Shown here one piece after another: positions 1 through 8,874 of a DNA stretch of 64,000 bases (positions within the stretch are counted from its first letter, which is position 1; each line of letters starts with the position of its first letter). The notes beneath the pieces were generated by a model that was not told where the DNA came from, ran no database searches, and worked only from the letters and a program-made list of their open reading frames with translations. The position numbers and the translations under genes were made by a program. The DNA is from Syntrophomonas sp. (GTDB lineage: Bacteria; Bacillota; Syntrophomonadia; Syntrophomonadales; Syntrophomonadaceae). Location of the stretch: assembly GCA_016841245.1 (NCBI GenBank), contig JAENZN010000004.1, positions 62,001-126,000 of the forward strand, in the 5' to 3' direction.

Positions 1-1703
1 AAGGTTCCTTGCTGGCTGTGCTGGATGGATGCTGCACTTCGATGGGCAAGCGCATGCTTAAAAAATGGATAGAGCAGCCCTTGAAGAAGAAAAGGGAAAT
101 AGATAACAGGCTAGATGGGGTTCAGGAATTAAAGGATAATCTGCTTTTGCGTGACCAGTTAAAATCCTTACTGGATAATGTTTATGACCTGGAAAGAATC
201 GCCGGCAAAATAGGCAGCGATATTGCTAATCCTCGGGATTTGCTGGCATTAAAAAATACATTGCGGGCCTTGTATGAAATGCCGGATAGCTTTAATAATC
301 TCAACAGTGACATACTGCGCAAAATAGCGGCTATGGATAAAATGCAGGATCTGTTTGATATGATAGATAACAGTATTGATGACGAGGCTCCATTGACCTT
401 AAAAGAGGGAAATATTATCAAGACCGGTTATAATAGAGAAATTGATGAATTAAAACTTCTTTCTAAAGAAGGTACCGCCTGGTTAATGGATTATGAGGCT
501 CGAGAAAAAGAACGGACCGGAATTAAATTCCTTAAAGTAGGTTTTAATAAAGTTTTTGGTTATTATATAGAGGTAAGTAAGTCCAATTTAAACCGGGTAC
601 CGGCTGACTATGTTCGCAAACAGACTCTGGTAAATACAGAAAGATATATTAGCGAAGAACTTAAGAATTATGAAGATAAAATATTGGGTTCCAGAGAAAG
701 ATTGTATGCAGTAGAATATGAGGCATTTATACAGATAAGAACTCAATTAGCTGATCATATACCCAGGATGCTGGGAACAGCACGAAAAGTGGCAGTCTTG
801 GATGTTTTATTCAGCCTGGCAGAAACAGCTTATAAGAATGATTATGTTAGACCTGTTATCAGCAGCAGTGAAGCAATCGAAATAAAATCCGGACGCCACC
901 CGGTGGTGGAAAAAAATTTAAGCGAGTCCAGGTTTGTCCCCAATGATACACGAATAGGAATTGATGATACTGCGTTTGCAATCATAACTGGACCTAATAT
1001 GGGGGGCAAGAGTACTTATATGAGACAAATTGCTCTCCTGGTTTTAATGGCCCAGATGGGCAGCTTTATACCCGCAGCATCGGCTAACATAGGGATAGTA
1101 GATAAGATTTTCACCCGGGTAGGAGCCTCAGATGATCTGGCCGCCGGATATAGCACTTTCATGGTGGAAATGGTTGAAGTCTCTAACATCCTGCACAATG
1201 CTACCCGGAAGAGTCTGATCATATTAGACGAAATCGGGCGAGGCACCAGCACTTATGACGGTATGAGTATCGCCCGGGCAGTCAGTGAATATATTCTGGA
1301 AAAGATTAAAGCTCGAACCTTGTTTGCTACTCATTATCACGAGATAACTGATCTGGCAGATAAATACTCCCAGGTAGTAAATTTATCTGTTTCTGTTCAT
1401 GAAACTGAAGATACGGTTGTTTTTCTTAAAAAAGTACTGCCTGGCAAAGCCGATAAAAGTTATGGCATTCAGGTGGCCAGGCTGGCAGGGCTGCCTCTTC
1501 CGGTTATTGAAAGAGCCCAGGCGGTGCTGCTGGGTTTAGAGGAGGGGCAAGTCCTGACTGGCGGTACAGATGTGGTTTCCCAACCATCATTGTTTGCACC
1601 CCAGAATCCGATCTTGAGTGAACTGGAAGAAATCAATGTAAACGAATTAACGCCCATGGATGCTATTAATATATTGTTCAAATGGAAACAGCTGTTAAGT
1701 TAA
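1..1703 (+). CDS. mutS: DNA mismatch repair protein MutS (5' truncated by window)
   Basis: C-terminal two thirds of the mismatch-recognition ATPase that binds mispaired DNA and recruits MutL. The frame is open to the window edge, and the first visible codons (GSLLAVLDG, from base 3) correspond to the start of the MutS core domain, so the mismatch-binding and connector domains lie upstream. The core/clamp region is followed by the ABC-type ATPase, with Walker A GPNMGGKST (coding about 991-1017) and Walker B LIILDEIGRGTSTYDG (about 1216-1263), then a helix-turn-helix tail and a short C-terminus. The first TTG at base 9 should not be taken as the start. Downstream, hydantoinase-like and deacetylase-like genes separate it from mutL, with which it functions. 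Confidence 0.97.
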   Translation, partial: GSLLAVLDGCCTSMGKRMLKKWIEQPLKKKREIDNRLDGVQELKDNLLLRDQLKSLLDNVYDLERIAGKIGSDIANPRDLLALKNTLRALYEMPDSFNNLNSDILRKIAAMDKMQDLFDMIDNSIDDEAPLTLKEGNIIKTGYNREIDELKLLSKEGTAWLMDYEAREKERTGIKFLKVGFNKVFGYYIEVSKSNLNRVPADYVRKQTLVNTERYISEELKNYEDKILGSRERLYAVEYEAFIQIRTQLADHIPRMLGTARKVAVLDVLFSLAETAYKNDYVRPVISSSEAIEIKSGRHPVVEKNLSESRFVPNDTRIGIDDTAFAIITGPNMGGKSTYMRQIALLVLMAQMGSFIPAASANIGIVDKIFTRVGASDDLAAGYSTFMVEMVEVSNILHNATRKSLIILDEIGRGTSTYDGMSIARAVSEYILEKIKARTLFATHYHEITDLADKYSQVVNLSVSVHETEDTVVFLKKVLPGKADKSYGIQVARLAGLPLPVIERAQAVLLGLEEGQVLTGGTDVVSQPSLFAPQNPILSELEEINVNELTPMDAINILFKWKQLLS

Positions 1704-1761
1704 TAAAGGAATACAAGAAAAATGAAATTGTCTGGTAGTTATAGGCTAAAATGATATCAAC

Positions 1762-1770
1762 AGGAGGTGA
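1762..1770 (+). promoter_or_regulatory. Strong ribosome binding site deciding a TTG start
   Basis: AGGAGGTGA ends six bases before TTG 1777. It fixes the unusual TTG start of the hydantoinase-like gene, where no ATG is well placed. Confidence 0.7.
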
Positions 1771-1776
1771 CAATCA

Positions 1777-3447
1777 TTGTTAATTGGCATTGATGTCGGA
1801 GGCACCTTTACTGACGGGGTACTATTCAATCGGGGAGAGATAGTAAGCTCAGTAAAAAAGCCCACTGACGAGGAAAACTTAAAAAACAGCCTGTTGCAGG
1901 TATTGGATGAACTGCTGGATTACGGTGACCCAGCAGAAATCAATCGGATTGTTCTGAGCACTACTCTGGTTACCAACCTGCTGGCCACCGGGCGAGGAGA
2001 AAAAACCGCACTGGTTTTGCTGCCAGGTTACGGGCTGCCCCATAATTCTTATGATATAGCCAAAGAGACATATTTTCTAAAAGGGTCCATAGATTTCCGG
2101 GGCCGGGAAATTGAACGTCTCGATAACCAAGAAATTGATGGGCTTCTGGATTGGATAAAATCGTCGGGTATTAGCAGGATTGCAGTTGCATCCAAATTTG
2201 CTAACCGTAATGACGTCCACGAAAAAGAAGTAAAAAAGAGGATACTTGAAGAATGTGAAGGAGCACATGTAGCAATAAGTTCGGAAATATCAGCTAAGCT
2301 AAACTTTCGCAGAAGAGCAGCAACAACCTATTTTACTGCAATGACCGGAAACCCTTGGAACCGTTTTGTAGATGAGATTGAGGAAGCCCTTAAAATCAGA
2401 GGAATTGATACTGATGTACATGTATTAAAAGCAGATGGCGGAACCATGCCCCTGCAGGCATCACGAGCTAAACCATGTGAAACAGTCTTTTCTGGCCCAG
2501 CTGCCAGCACTATGGGAGGGTCAGCTTTAACCAGAGATACTGTAAATTCTGTGGTGGTTGATGTGGGCGGCACTACCACGGATTTATCGCTTATTATTGC
2601 TGGTGAGCCCTTGTATGCATCCAGGGGAGCGGTTATAGAAAAGCAGCTCACCCATGTGAATTCCTTTGCTGTGAGCTCCATTGCTCTGGGCGGTGACAGC
2701 GTAATAACCAGAGAAGGGGTTCAGCCTTATAGGGATGGTCCGGCAGCCTGTTTCGGCGGTGAAAAAGCAACTGTAACCGATGCTTTTAACATTCATCTTA
2801 ATCTCAATTTAGGGAATATATCGGAATCACAAACTAAGATCGGAGAAATTGCTGCCCAACAGCAGATGGATACAGCTGCCCTGTGTGAGAAGATAGTAGA
2901 ATACGTAACCCACCGGCTCTATAGCACAGTGAACGAAATGTTTAGGCAATGGGAAAATGAACCCGCTTATAAAGTCTGGGAAGTAATTAATCAGCGCAAA
3001 TTTACATTGGACCGGGTTATAGGTATTGGGGCGGCAGCACCGGCTATGGTTCCAGCCCTGGCGGAGATGATGAAAGTTGAGCCTTTTATCCATCCCTATT
3101 CCCCGGTTGCTAATGCATTGGGAGCTTCAGTAGTAAGACCGACCCTTACCGTAGTTCTCCGGGCAGATACCCAGACTAACAAATACACTCTTGACCCGGG
3201 CGGCATAAGGGGAGAACTCGAAAAGCCTGGGAGCTTTCAACTTACTGATGCCAAGGAGATGGCCCGACAGTACCTGGTATCTGCAGGACAGAAACTAGGC
3301 ATGAAAGAATATACAGCTGACTTCAGTTTCTTTTTAGAAGAGCAGTTCAACATGATTCGAGGATGGGATAGGGTAGGTAAAATATTTGAAGTGGGAATAC
3401 AAGTTGCTCCTGGTTTTATTGAAGAATTCAAGGGGGTGAAGATATGA
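1777..3447 (+). CDS. Hydantoinase/oxoprolinase-family (HyuA-like) ATPase domain protein
   Basis: 556-aa member of the HyuA/oxoprolinase A family. The ASKHA-type fold shows an N-terminal phosphate-binding loop (IGIDVGGTFTDG, residues 3-14) and a second one in the middle (VDVGGTTTDLS, about residue 264). Known relatives use ATP to open cyclic amides such as hydantoin or 5-oxoproline, or act in acetone and acetophenone carboxylases. No HyuB-type partner is next to it. Instead its stop overlaps the start of a histone-deacetylase-like gene (ATGA at 3444-3447), which implies translational coupling. Start is TTG 1777, with AGGAGGTGA six bases upstream. The substrate is unknown. The pair interrupts the mutS-mutL cluster. 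Confidence 0.88.
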   Translation: MLIGIDVGGTFTDGVLFNRGEIVSSVKKPTDEENLKNSLLQVLDELLDYGDPAEINRIVLSTTLVTNLLATGRGEKTALVLLPGYGLPHNSYDIAKETYFLKGSIDFRGREIERLDNQEIDGLLDWIKSSGISRIAVASKFANRNDVHEKEVKKRILEECEGAHVAISSEISAKLNFRRRAATTYFTAMTGNPWNRFVDEIEEALKIRGIDTDVHVLKADGGTMPLQASRAKPCETVFSGPAASTMGGSALTRDTVNSVVVDVGGTTTDLSLIIAGEPLYASRGAVIEKQLTHVNSFAVSSIALGGDSVITREGVQPYRDGPAACFGGEKATVTDAFNIHLNLNLGNISESQTKIGEIAAQQQMDTAALCEKIVEYVTHRLYSTVNEMFRQWENEPAYKVWEVINQRKFTLDRVIGIGAAAPAMVPALAEMMKVEPFIHPYSPVANALGASVVRPTLTVVLRADTQTNKYTLDPGGIRGELEKPGSFQLTDAKEMARQYLVSAGQKLGMKEYTADFSFFLEEQFNMIRGWDRVGKIFEVGIQVAPGFIEEFKGVKI

Positions 3448-4787
3448 AGCCAACTGGTATATTATTTTTCCCAGCTTTTGACTGGGCTATATCTCCGACC
3501 CATCCCGAAAGAGAAGAAAGACTTTTATATACCCGTGACCAGATATTTGAGGAAGGTATCATGGATCTTCCCCAGATAAAAGAATATAAGCCTGGTTTGG
3601 CCACTTTAAAGGATATTGCCAGAGTGCACTTTTGTGTGCCGGATGTGGAAGCGCAGATCACTGAAGCCCATCTGGTTTCAGCAGGTTCTGCTCTGGTAAT
3701 GGCTGATGCGGTCATAAGCGGCGAAGTGAAAAATGGTTTCGCCATCATCAGACCACCTGGACATCATGCTAAGACTGTCTCCCATGGAAACCGGGGGTTC
3801 TGTAACATAAACAACGAGGCCATCATGGTGGAATATCTCCGCCAGAAATATGGCATCAAGCGTATTGCTATAGTTGATACCGATGTACACCACGGTGATG
3901 GAACCCAGGAAATATTTTACCATGATCCAGATGTGCTGTTCATATCCTTTCACCAGGATGGCCGAACTCTGTTTCCGGGTACCGGTTTTATGGAAGAGGC
4001 TGGTGGTCCCTTGGCATACGGAACTACTATAAATATACCGCTGCTGCCTCACACTACCGACACCGGTATCCATTATGTGCTGGATAACCTGATTATGCCT
4101 CTTTTAGAAGAATTCAAACCCGATGTAATAGTTAATTCTGCAGGCCAGGATAATCACTATAGCGATCCTCTGGCGAATATGGCTTTTTCTGCTCAGGGGT
4201 ATGCAAAACTTAATGAAACATTGGCTCCGGATATAGCTGTATTAGAGGGAGGATATTCGGTTGAAACAGCTCTGCCTTACATTAATATGGCACTCATTAT
4301 GGCCATGGCTGGAATAGACTATTCAAATTTGCGGGAACCAGACTACAATCCGGCCCGGCTAAAAGAACCTAAGGGCAACATGGAGAGAATTTATAAGATG
4401 GTTGACACCCAGCTGAATACTTTCCGTAATCGGGAAGAGGTTATCGAAAAAAACCGCCGGAGTGGTGAACTTTTTAAAACTTCATATGAACGGATATTTT
4501 ATGATACCGATTATATCAATGAAGAACAAAGAAATGAAGTAAGACTATGCCCTGCTTGTGGAGGTTTTAGGGTAATAATATCTACTGCCCAGCATCCTAA
4601 TGGCAGGAGATATCATATAGCCTGTATCCAACTGCCCATTAACGCTTGCAGCACCTGTCAGGCGCAGGCCCGCGATGCCTATAAGACATTTAACAGCGAC
4701 ACTTATGATATAGTATATCTGCAGGATCGAGTTAAAGATGAATATAAATCGATAATAACCAGGACAGGCGAGGAAAGGGTCCTTTAA
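3444..4787 (+). CDS. Histone deacetylase/AcuC-family amidohydrolase with C-terminal Cys pairs
   Basis: 447-aa zinc hydrolase of the class I/II deacetylase fold (AcuC, acetylpolyamine amidohydrolase and HDAC relatives). Visible signatures are RPPGHHA with the active-site histidine pair (about 107-113), the zinc-ligand segment DTDVHHGDGTQ (about 144-154), and SAGQDNH in place of the usual SAGFDAH (about 232-238). After the catalytic domain there is an unusual extension with CPAC (about 368) and a later CSTC, which may form a zinc ribbon. It overlaps the HyuA-like gene by four bases, so the two are probably made together, and it ends one base before mutL. Likely function is hydrolysis of an acylated amine or amide; the substrate cannot be told. 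Confidence 0.88.
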   Translation: MKPTGILFFPAFDWAISPTHPEREERLLYTRDQIFEEGIMDLPQIKEYKPGLATLKDIARVHFCVPDVEAQITEAHLVSAGSALVMADAVISGEVKNGFAIIRPPGHHAKTVSHGNRGFCNINNEAIMVEYLRQKYGIKRIAIVDTDVHHGDGTQEIFYHDPDVLFISFHQDGRTLFPGTGFMEEAGGPLAYGTTINIPLLPHTTDTGIHYVLDNLIMPLLEEFKPDVIVNSAGQDNHYSDPLANMAFSAQGYAKLNETLAPDIAVLEGGYSVETALPYINMALIMAMAGIDYSNLREPDYNPARLKEPKGNMERIYKMVDTQLNTFRNREEVIEKNRRSGELFKTSYERIFYDTDYINEEQRNEVRLCPACGGFRVIISTAQHPNGRRYHIACIQLPINACSTCQAQARDAYKTFNSDTYDIVYLQDRVKDEYKSIITRTGEERVL

Positions 4788-4788
4788 T

Positions 4789-6555
4789 ATGTTTATTAAG
4801 CTGCTGGATGATGATTTGATCAATAAGATTGCTGCTGGTGAAGTGATCGAGCGACCTGCATCTATAGTAAAGGAACTTATTGAAAATTCTATAGACTCGG
4901 GAGCCAACAAAATAACGGTTAAGATATCTGGAGGCGGTAGTGAAAAAATTGAAGTGGAAGATAACGGTCAGGGAATAGACTTCCAGGAAGTTCCCCTGGC
5001 ATTTCTCCGTCACGCTACCAGTAAAATTAACCGGGAAGAAGATCTGCAGCATATTCTAACTATGGGATTCAGGGGGGAAGCTCTGCCCAGTATAGCTTCG
5101 GTCTCACGTATAGACATGTACAGTAAATCCCAGGAAGAATCAGGGGTTTACGCTTATCTGGAGGGCGGGCAGCTGTCAGTTCACCAGGTTAATGCATCGC
5201 CGCCGGGAACAAGAATAGTAGTAAAAGATCTGTTTTATAACACCCCGGCTCGCAAAAAATTTCTAAAAACTATAGTAACGGAAAGCAATCATATCCATGA
5301 ACTAATGTGCAAATATGCTCTGGCCAGGCCGGACATATCTTTTTCCTACAGCAGTGAAAAAAAGACCTATTTTAAGACACCCGGCAATAGCTCTTTACTG
5401 GATACGGTAATGGCTGTATATGGAAGAGATTTCACCGACCACTTGATGGAAGTATCCTATGCTGGAGATGACTACCAGCTTAAAGGTTTGATCTCCCAAG
5501 CAGATATTAAAAGAACTAATCGTAAAAACCAGGTATTTTTTATAAACCGCAGACCCATTAGAAGTCCCATATTATATCGGGCTGTTGACAAAGCTTACCA
5601 GGGACGACTGCTGTCAAGAGAATATCCAGTCGTCATCCTGTCTATAGATCTGGATCCTTCAACCATTGACGTTAATGTTCACCCCCAGAAAAACGAAATA
5701 AGGTTCAAAGATGAACAGGGCGTATTCCGGGTGGTACTTGATGTCTTAAGAGATAGATTAGAAAAAAGCAGCTGGAGTATAAATATCAATTATTTTGAGA
5801 CAGACCGGCAGAATACATCAATACCCCAGCCAGAACAATTAAGGACCCCTCCGGGGTTAATAAAGCAGCAGCCGATATTCGATAACAGACCTGCGCCCAG
5901 GCAGTTGGAGCAGGTCACTTATGAAAACGCCGGCGATCTGGCCTACCTTACAGATAGTCCACTGTCTGAGCAGGAAGCAGGTGACAGCGGGGAAGAGTTG
6001 AAAATTATCGGCCAGGTATTCAACTCCTACATTCTTATTCAAAAGGATGATTCCCTGTGGATCGCCGACCAGCATGCTGCTCATGAAAAAATCCTGTTTT
6101 CAAATCTTATGAACGAGTACCAGCAGGACCGAGGCAGCGTTCAAGACCTTATATTCCCTATTACCCTGGAACTTTCAGCAACACAGATAGAAACCCTGGA
6201 GCAGAATGTGGATTCCTTAAACTCCCTGGGGTTCAGCATCCAAATAATAGGACATAACTCAATTGCTGTCCGAACCGTGCCATTCGTTGTAGCAGGGCGG
6301 GAAAAGGAAGTGCTGTACGAAATACTTGATGAACTGCTGAAAAATAAAAATATACCTGACTTGAGCAGAAAAGCACTCACCATTATGTCCTGTAAAAAAG
6401 CGGTAAAAGCTGGAAGCCGTTTAAGCAAGGATGAAATGGAAATAATTATTAGAGATCTTTTCCAGCTGGAGGATTATCAGCATTGTCCCCATGGAAGACC
6501 AACCATAATACGACTGAGTTATGAGGACCTGGAACGAATGTTCAAGAGGCGGTAA
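4789..6555 (+). CDS. mutL: DNA mismatch repair protein MutL
   Basis: 588-aa GHKL ATPase that couples MutS mismatch recognition to strand incision. N-terminal motifs are complete: NKIAAGEVIERP and KELIENSIDSGA (residues 12-42), DNGQGI (about 60) and GFRGEALPSIASVS (about 93-106). The C-terminal half carries the metal-dependent endonuclease signatures of Gram-positive MutL: DQHAAHEKI (about 425), SCKKAVKAGSRL (about 532) and CPHGRPT (about 566-572). It should therefore be a nicking MutL, as expected in lineages without MutH. The start ATG lies two bases after the preceding stop, and translation continues into the next gene with a short overlap-like junction. Confidence 0.97.
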   Translation: MFIKLLDDDLINKIAAGEVIERPASIVKELIENSIDSGANKITVKISGGGSEKIEVEDNGQGIDFQEVPLAFLRHATSKINREEDLQHILTMGFRGEALPSIASVSRIDMYSKSQEESGVYAYLEGGQLSVHQVNASPPGTRIVVKDLFYNTPARKKFLKTIVTESNHIHELMCKYALARPDISFSYSSEKKTYFKTPGNSSLLDTVMAVYGRDFTDHLMEVSYAGDDYQLKGLISQADIKRTNRKNQVFFINRRPIRSPILYRAVDKAYQGRLLSREYPVVILSIDLDPSTIDVNVHPQKNEIRFKDEQGVFRVVLDVLRDRLEKSSWSININYFETDRQNTSIPQPEQLRTPPGLIKQQPIFDNRPAPRQLEQVTYENAGDLAYLTDSPLSEQEAGDSGEELKIIGQVFNSYILIQKDDSLWIADQHAAHEKILFSNLMNEYQQDRGSVQDLIFPITLELSATQIETLEQNVDSLNSLGFSIQIIGHNSIAVRTVPFVVAGREKEVLYEILDELLKNKNIPDLSRKALTIMSCKKAVKAGSRLSKDEMEIIIRDLFQLEDYQHCPHGRPTIIRLSYEDLERMFKRR

Positions 6556-6556
6556 T

Positions 6557-7336
6557 ATGGAAATAGTTGCGACCACTACTCAATCAAACGATGACCTAAC
6601 CCCTGACTTTAAGTTATTTCTGGAGGAAAGCCAGATACCATATGTGCCCAGACAGAAGAGCAGTCTAAGCAGGATACAGGCCGAATATCAAGTCCAGGCT
6701 GTAATAGTATGGGAACCATCTGGACCGGTAATGTATATAAATGACACCAAATTCTTTTTTCATCCCAGTATGGCCAAGGTCAGAATCTCTGCCTGCAGGA
6801 AGAATAACCTTATGGACCCTTTGGTTCAGGCCTGTGAATTGAAACCGAAGGACCATTTTTTGGACTGTACTCTGGGATTGGGGGCGGATGCCATTGTTGC
6901 ATCGTATTTTTCTCCCCGGGGTAAAGTAGTCGGGGTTGAATCATCGATTGCCGTCAGCCACATAGTTAAATGGGGTATGCAGCTTTACAAATCGAATATG
7001 CCCTGGCTGCAGGAAGCGATTGAGAGAGTACGGGTGATCAATCAGGATCATAATCAATACCTGAAAGACCTGGATGATAATTCATATGATATTGTATATT
7101 TTGATCCCATGTTTAGAAATCCTTTGTTAAATAGCCAGGCCATATCGCCGCTAAGAGAAGTCGCCAACTCCGCACCGCTAAGTGAGGATGCCGTATTACA
7201 AGCCTGCCGGGTAGCCAGACGAAAAGTTGTAATAAAGGAAAGAAAGGGCAGCAGCGAATTTCAAAGGCTGAACTGCACCAGTGTTAGAGGAAGCACCAAT
7301 AATAAGGTAGCATATGGGATAATTAATACTCACTAA
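6557..7336 (+). CDS. RsmJ-like class I SAM-dependent methyltransferase
   Basis: About 259 aa. The start is placed at ATG 6557 behind GAGGCGG, because an upstream in-frame ATG (6521) lies inside mutL. The SAM-binding motif is DCTLGLGADAIVAS (about 107-120), followed by an acidic residue in GVESS and the catalytic-type motif YFDPMFRNP, close to the DPMYP motif of RsmJ/DUF548 proteins that methylate 16S rRNA guanine. An rRNA or other nucleic acid methyltransferase is a reasonable inference, but the exact target is uncertain. It sits between mutL and miaA, a place where clostridia often carry this family. Confidence 0.8.
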   Translation: MEIVATTTQSNDDLTPDFKLFLEESQIPYVPRQKSSLSRIQAEYQVQAVIVWEPSGPVMYINDTKFFFHPSMAKVRISACRKNNLMDPLVQACELKPKDHFLDCTLGLGADAIVASYFSPRGKVVGVESSIAVSHIVKWGMQLYKSNMPWLQEAIERVRVINQDHNQYLKDLDDNSYDIVYFDPMFRNPLLNSQAISPLREVANSAPLSEDAVLQACRVARRKVVIKERKGSSEFQRLNCTSVRGSTNNKVAYGIINTH

Positions 7337-7379
7337 GTACATGTTTAAATAACTAAGCTAATGTTGGGATGGATCAGAA

Positions 7380-8315
7380 ATGTATAAATTGGCCGCTATC
7401 GTAGGCCCTACCGCATCAGGCAAAACTGATTTAGCATTAAAACTGGCCAGAAAATTGGGTGGTGAAATAGTAAGCTGTGATTCCATGCAAGTTTACCGGG
7501 GCATGGACATTGGAACAGCTAAAGCCAGTCCAGAGGAACGGTATTTTGTACCTCATCATTTGATAGATATTGTTGATATTGACCAGGATTTTAATGTAGC
7601 TCAATACCAGCGACTATCCAGGCAAGTTATTGCTGATATCAATGATCGGGGTAATTTGCCTATTATGGTAGGAGGAACTGGATTATATTATCAGGCCGTG
7701 GTAGATAACTATCACTTTTTCCCTATGGAATCAAAGAAAACCGTACGCAAAAAGTGGGAAGATTTAATAGATGAGTCAGGCCTTGATTTTGCATATTCGG
7801 TATTACAGAAGGTTGACCAAGCATATAGTCAAATGATCAGTGGCAGCGATCGAAAACGAATTGTACGAGCCCTGGAAGTATATGAACTAACCGGAAAGCC
7901 GTTTTCAACTTTCCAAAAAAGAGAACAAGAGACATATCATCTGGCTGTAGTAGGTTTATACCAGGAGCGCCAGGAACTCTATAGCCGGATAGATCAGAGG
8001 GTGGACCAAATGTTAGAGGAGGGTCTTATAGATGAAATATTGGCTTTACGGCAAAAACCTAACTACCGGGATGATCTCAATTCCATGCAGGCCCTGGGGT
8101 ATAAACAGGTAATCGCTTATCTGAATGGATTTATTGACCGGGAAGGTATGATAAATGAAATAAAGAGAGAAACTCGTAGATTCGCCAAGCGGCAGTTTAC
8201 CTGGTTTAACAAAGACCAGCGCATATTTTGGATAGAGGCCGGGGAAAACACTAAAGTAGAAATATTATTAGAAAAAATGTGTACTTATATTGAAGGACAC
8301 TGGCACACAGTGTAA
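7380..8315 (+). CDS. miaA: tRNA dimethylallyltransferase MiaA
   Basis: 311-aa enzyme that transfers the dimethylallyl group to A37 of tRNAs reading UNN codons. The P-loop GPTASGKT (residues 9-16), the substrate motif [19 protein letters not shown] (about 35-53), GGTGLYYQA and the basic tail [15 protein letters not shown] are all present, and the length is normal for the family. The gene precedes hfq as in Bacillus subtilis and Escherichia coli. Its own ribosome binding site is weak (GGGATGGA, 7368-7375). Confidence 0.97.
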   Translation: MYKLAAIVGPTASGKTDLALKLARKLGGEIVSCDSMQVYRGMDIGTAKASPEERYFVPHHLIDIVDIDQDFNVAQYQRLSRQVIADINDRGNLPIMVGGTGLYYQAVVDNYHFFPMESKKTVRKKWEDLIDESGLDFAYSVLQKVDQAYSQMISGSDRKRIVRALEVYELTGKPFSTFQKREQETYHLAVVGLYQERQELYSRIDQRVDQMLEEGLIDEILALRQKPNYRDDLNSMQALGYKQVIAYLNGFIDREGMINEIKRETRRFAKRQFTWFNKDQRIFWIEAGENTKVEILLEKMCTYIEGHWHTV

Positions 8316-8359
8316 AATCTAATATTAGATATAGAAATATGAATGGAGGTCTGGCGTTT

Positions 8360-8608
8360 ATGAATAAAAACCAGATTAACCTGCAGGATGCATTCCTCAA
8401 CTTGGTGAGAAAGGAGAAAATCCCGGTTACCATTTTCCTTATCAATGGATTTCAAATAAAGGGACTGGTTAAAGGTTTCGATAATTTTACTGTTATAGTG
8501 GAAATAGATGGTAAACAACAACTCGTTTATAAACATGCCATTTCTACAGTAGCACCCGTAAGACCTATCGGAATGATAAATCTTGAGCTAAAGGGCGAAG
8601 AACAGTAA
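8360..8608 (+). CDS. hfq: RNA chaperone Hfq
   Basis: 82-aa Sm-like protein forming hexameric rings that bind small RNAs and mRNAs. Sm1 (LRK-type start [20 protein letters not shown], residues 5-24) and Sm2 (YKHAIST, about 56-62) are recognisable; Sm2 has YKHAIST where E. coli has YKHAIS. Start ATG 8360 is chosen because GGAGGT lies at 8345-8350; an upstream in-frame ATG at 8339 has no such site. It follows miaA closely, matching the conserved miaA-hfq pair. A highly structured intergenic region follows. Confidence 0.95.
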   Translation: MNKNQINLQDAFLNLVRKEKIPVTIFLINGFQIKGLVKGFDNFTVIVEIDGKQQLVYKHAISTVAPVRPIGMINLELKGEEQ

Positions 8609-8648
8609 TATAAAGGGAATTATTGCTTATTCAAGATACCCGATGATG

Positions 8649-8800
8649 GATGTCAGGCCGATGACAGAGGTTGTAAGGGCTTTTTTCATCGGTCTGAAAC
8701 CTCGTTATAAGCGGTGGTTTTTAGTCACCATCCCGGTGGGGATCGTAAATCCGCTAAGCAAAAGCGTATTTGCTGGCAGACGTATTATATACGCATCAAT
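8649..8800 (+). ncRNA. Predicted structured RNA or leader with H-type pseudoknot (unassigned)
   Basis: Between hfq and the AAA ATPase gene the sequence can form several nested structures. Stem 1 pairs 8653-8664 with 8686-8697 (12 bp, one G-U). GAGGTT in its loop (8667-8672) is complementary to AACCTC directly after the stem (8698-8703), a classical H-type pseudoknot. AGCGG 8710-8714 can pair with CCGCT 8751-8755 around a hairpin ATCCC/GGGAT (8730-8743). Two further perfect hairpins are AGCAAA/TTTGCT (8757-8774) and CGTAT/ATACG (8781-8793). GCGTAT 8764-8769 competes for the same ATACGC, which suggests alternative folds. It could be a small RNA, a spoVK leader, or a relic element. An unsupported 55-codon ORF (8643-8810, no ribosome binding site) covers the same bases. 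Confidence 0.45.
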
Positions 8801-8874
8801 TGAACTATGAAGAATATCACCACTATTAATAATTTATCATATAATAATTCAGAACATTAGAGAGTGGTGGTAAA

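Noticed and set aside
8599-8703. Programmed frameshift at the end of hfq, stimulated by the pseudoknot
   Set aside because: The minus-one frame is open, but the pseudoknot starts about 45 bases after the hfq stop, too far to stimulate slippage, and no slippery heptamer is seen.
8643-8810. 55-codon reading frame after hfq
   Set aside because: It has no ribosome binding site and no family features, and the same bases form a network of hairpins, so I prefer a structured RNA or relic. The alternative is kept in the feature note.
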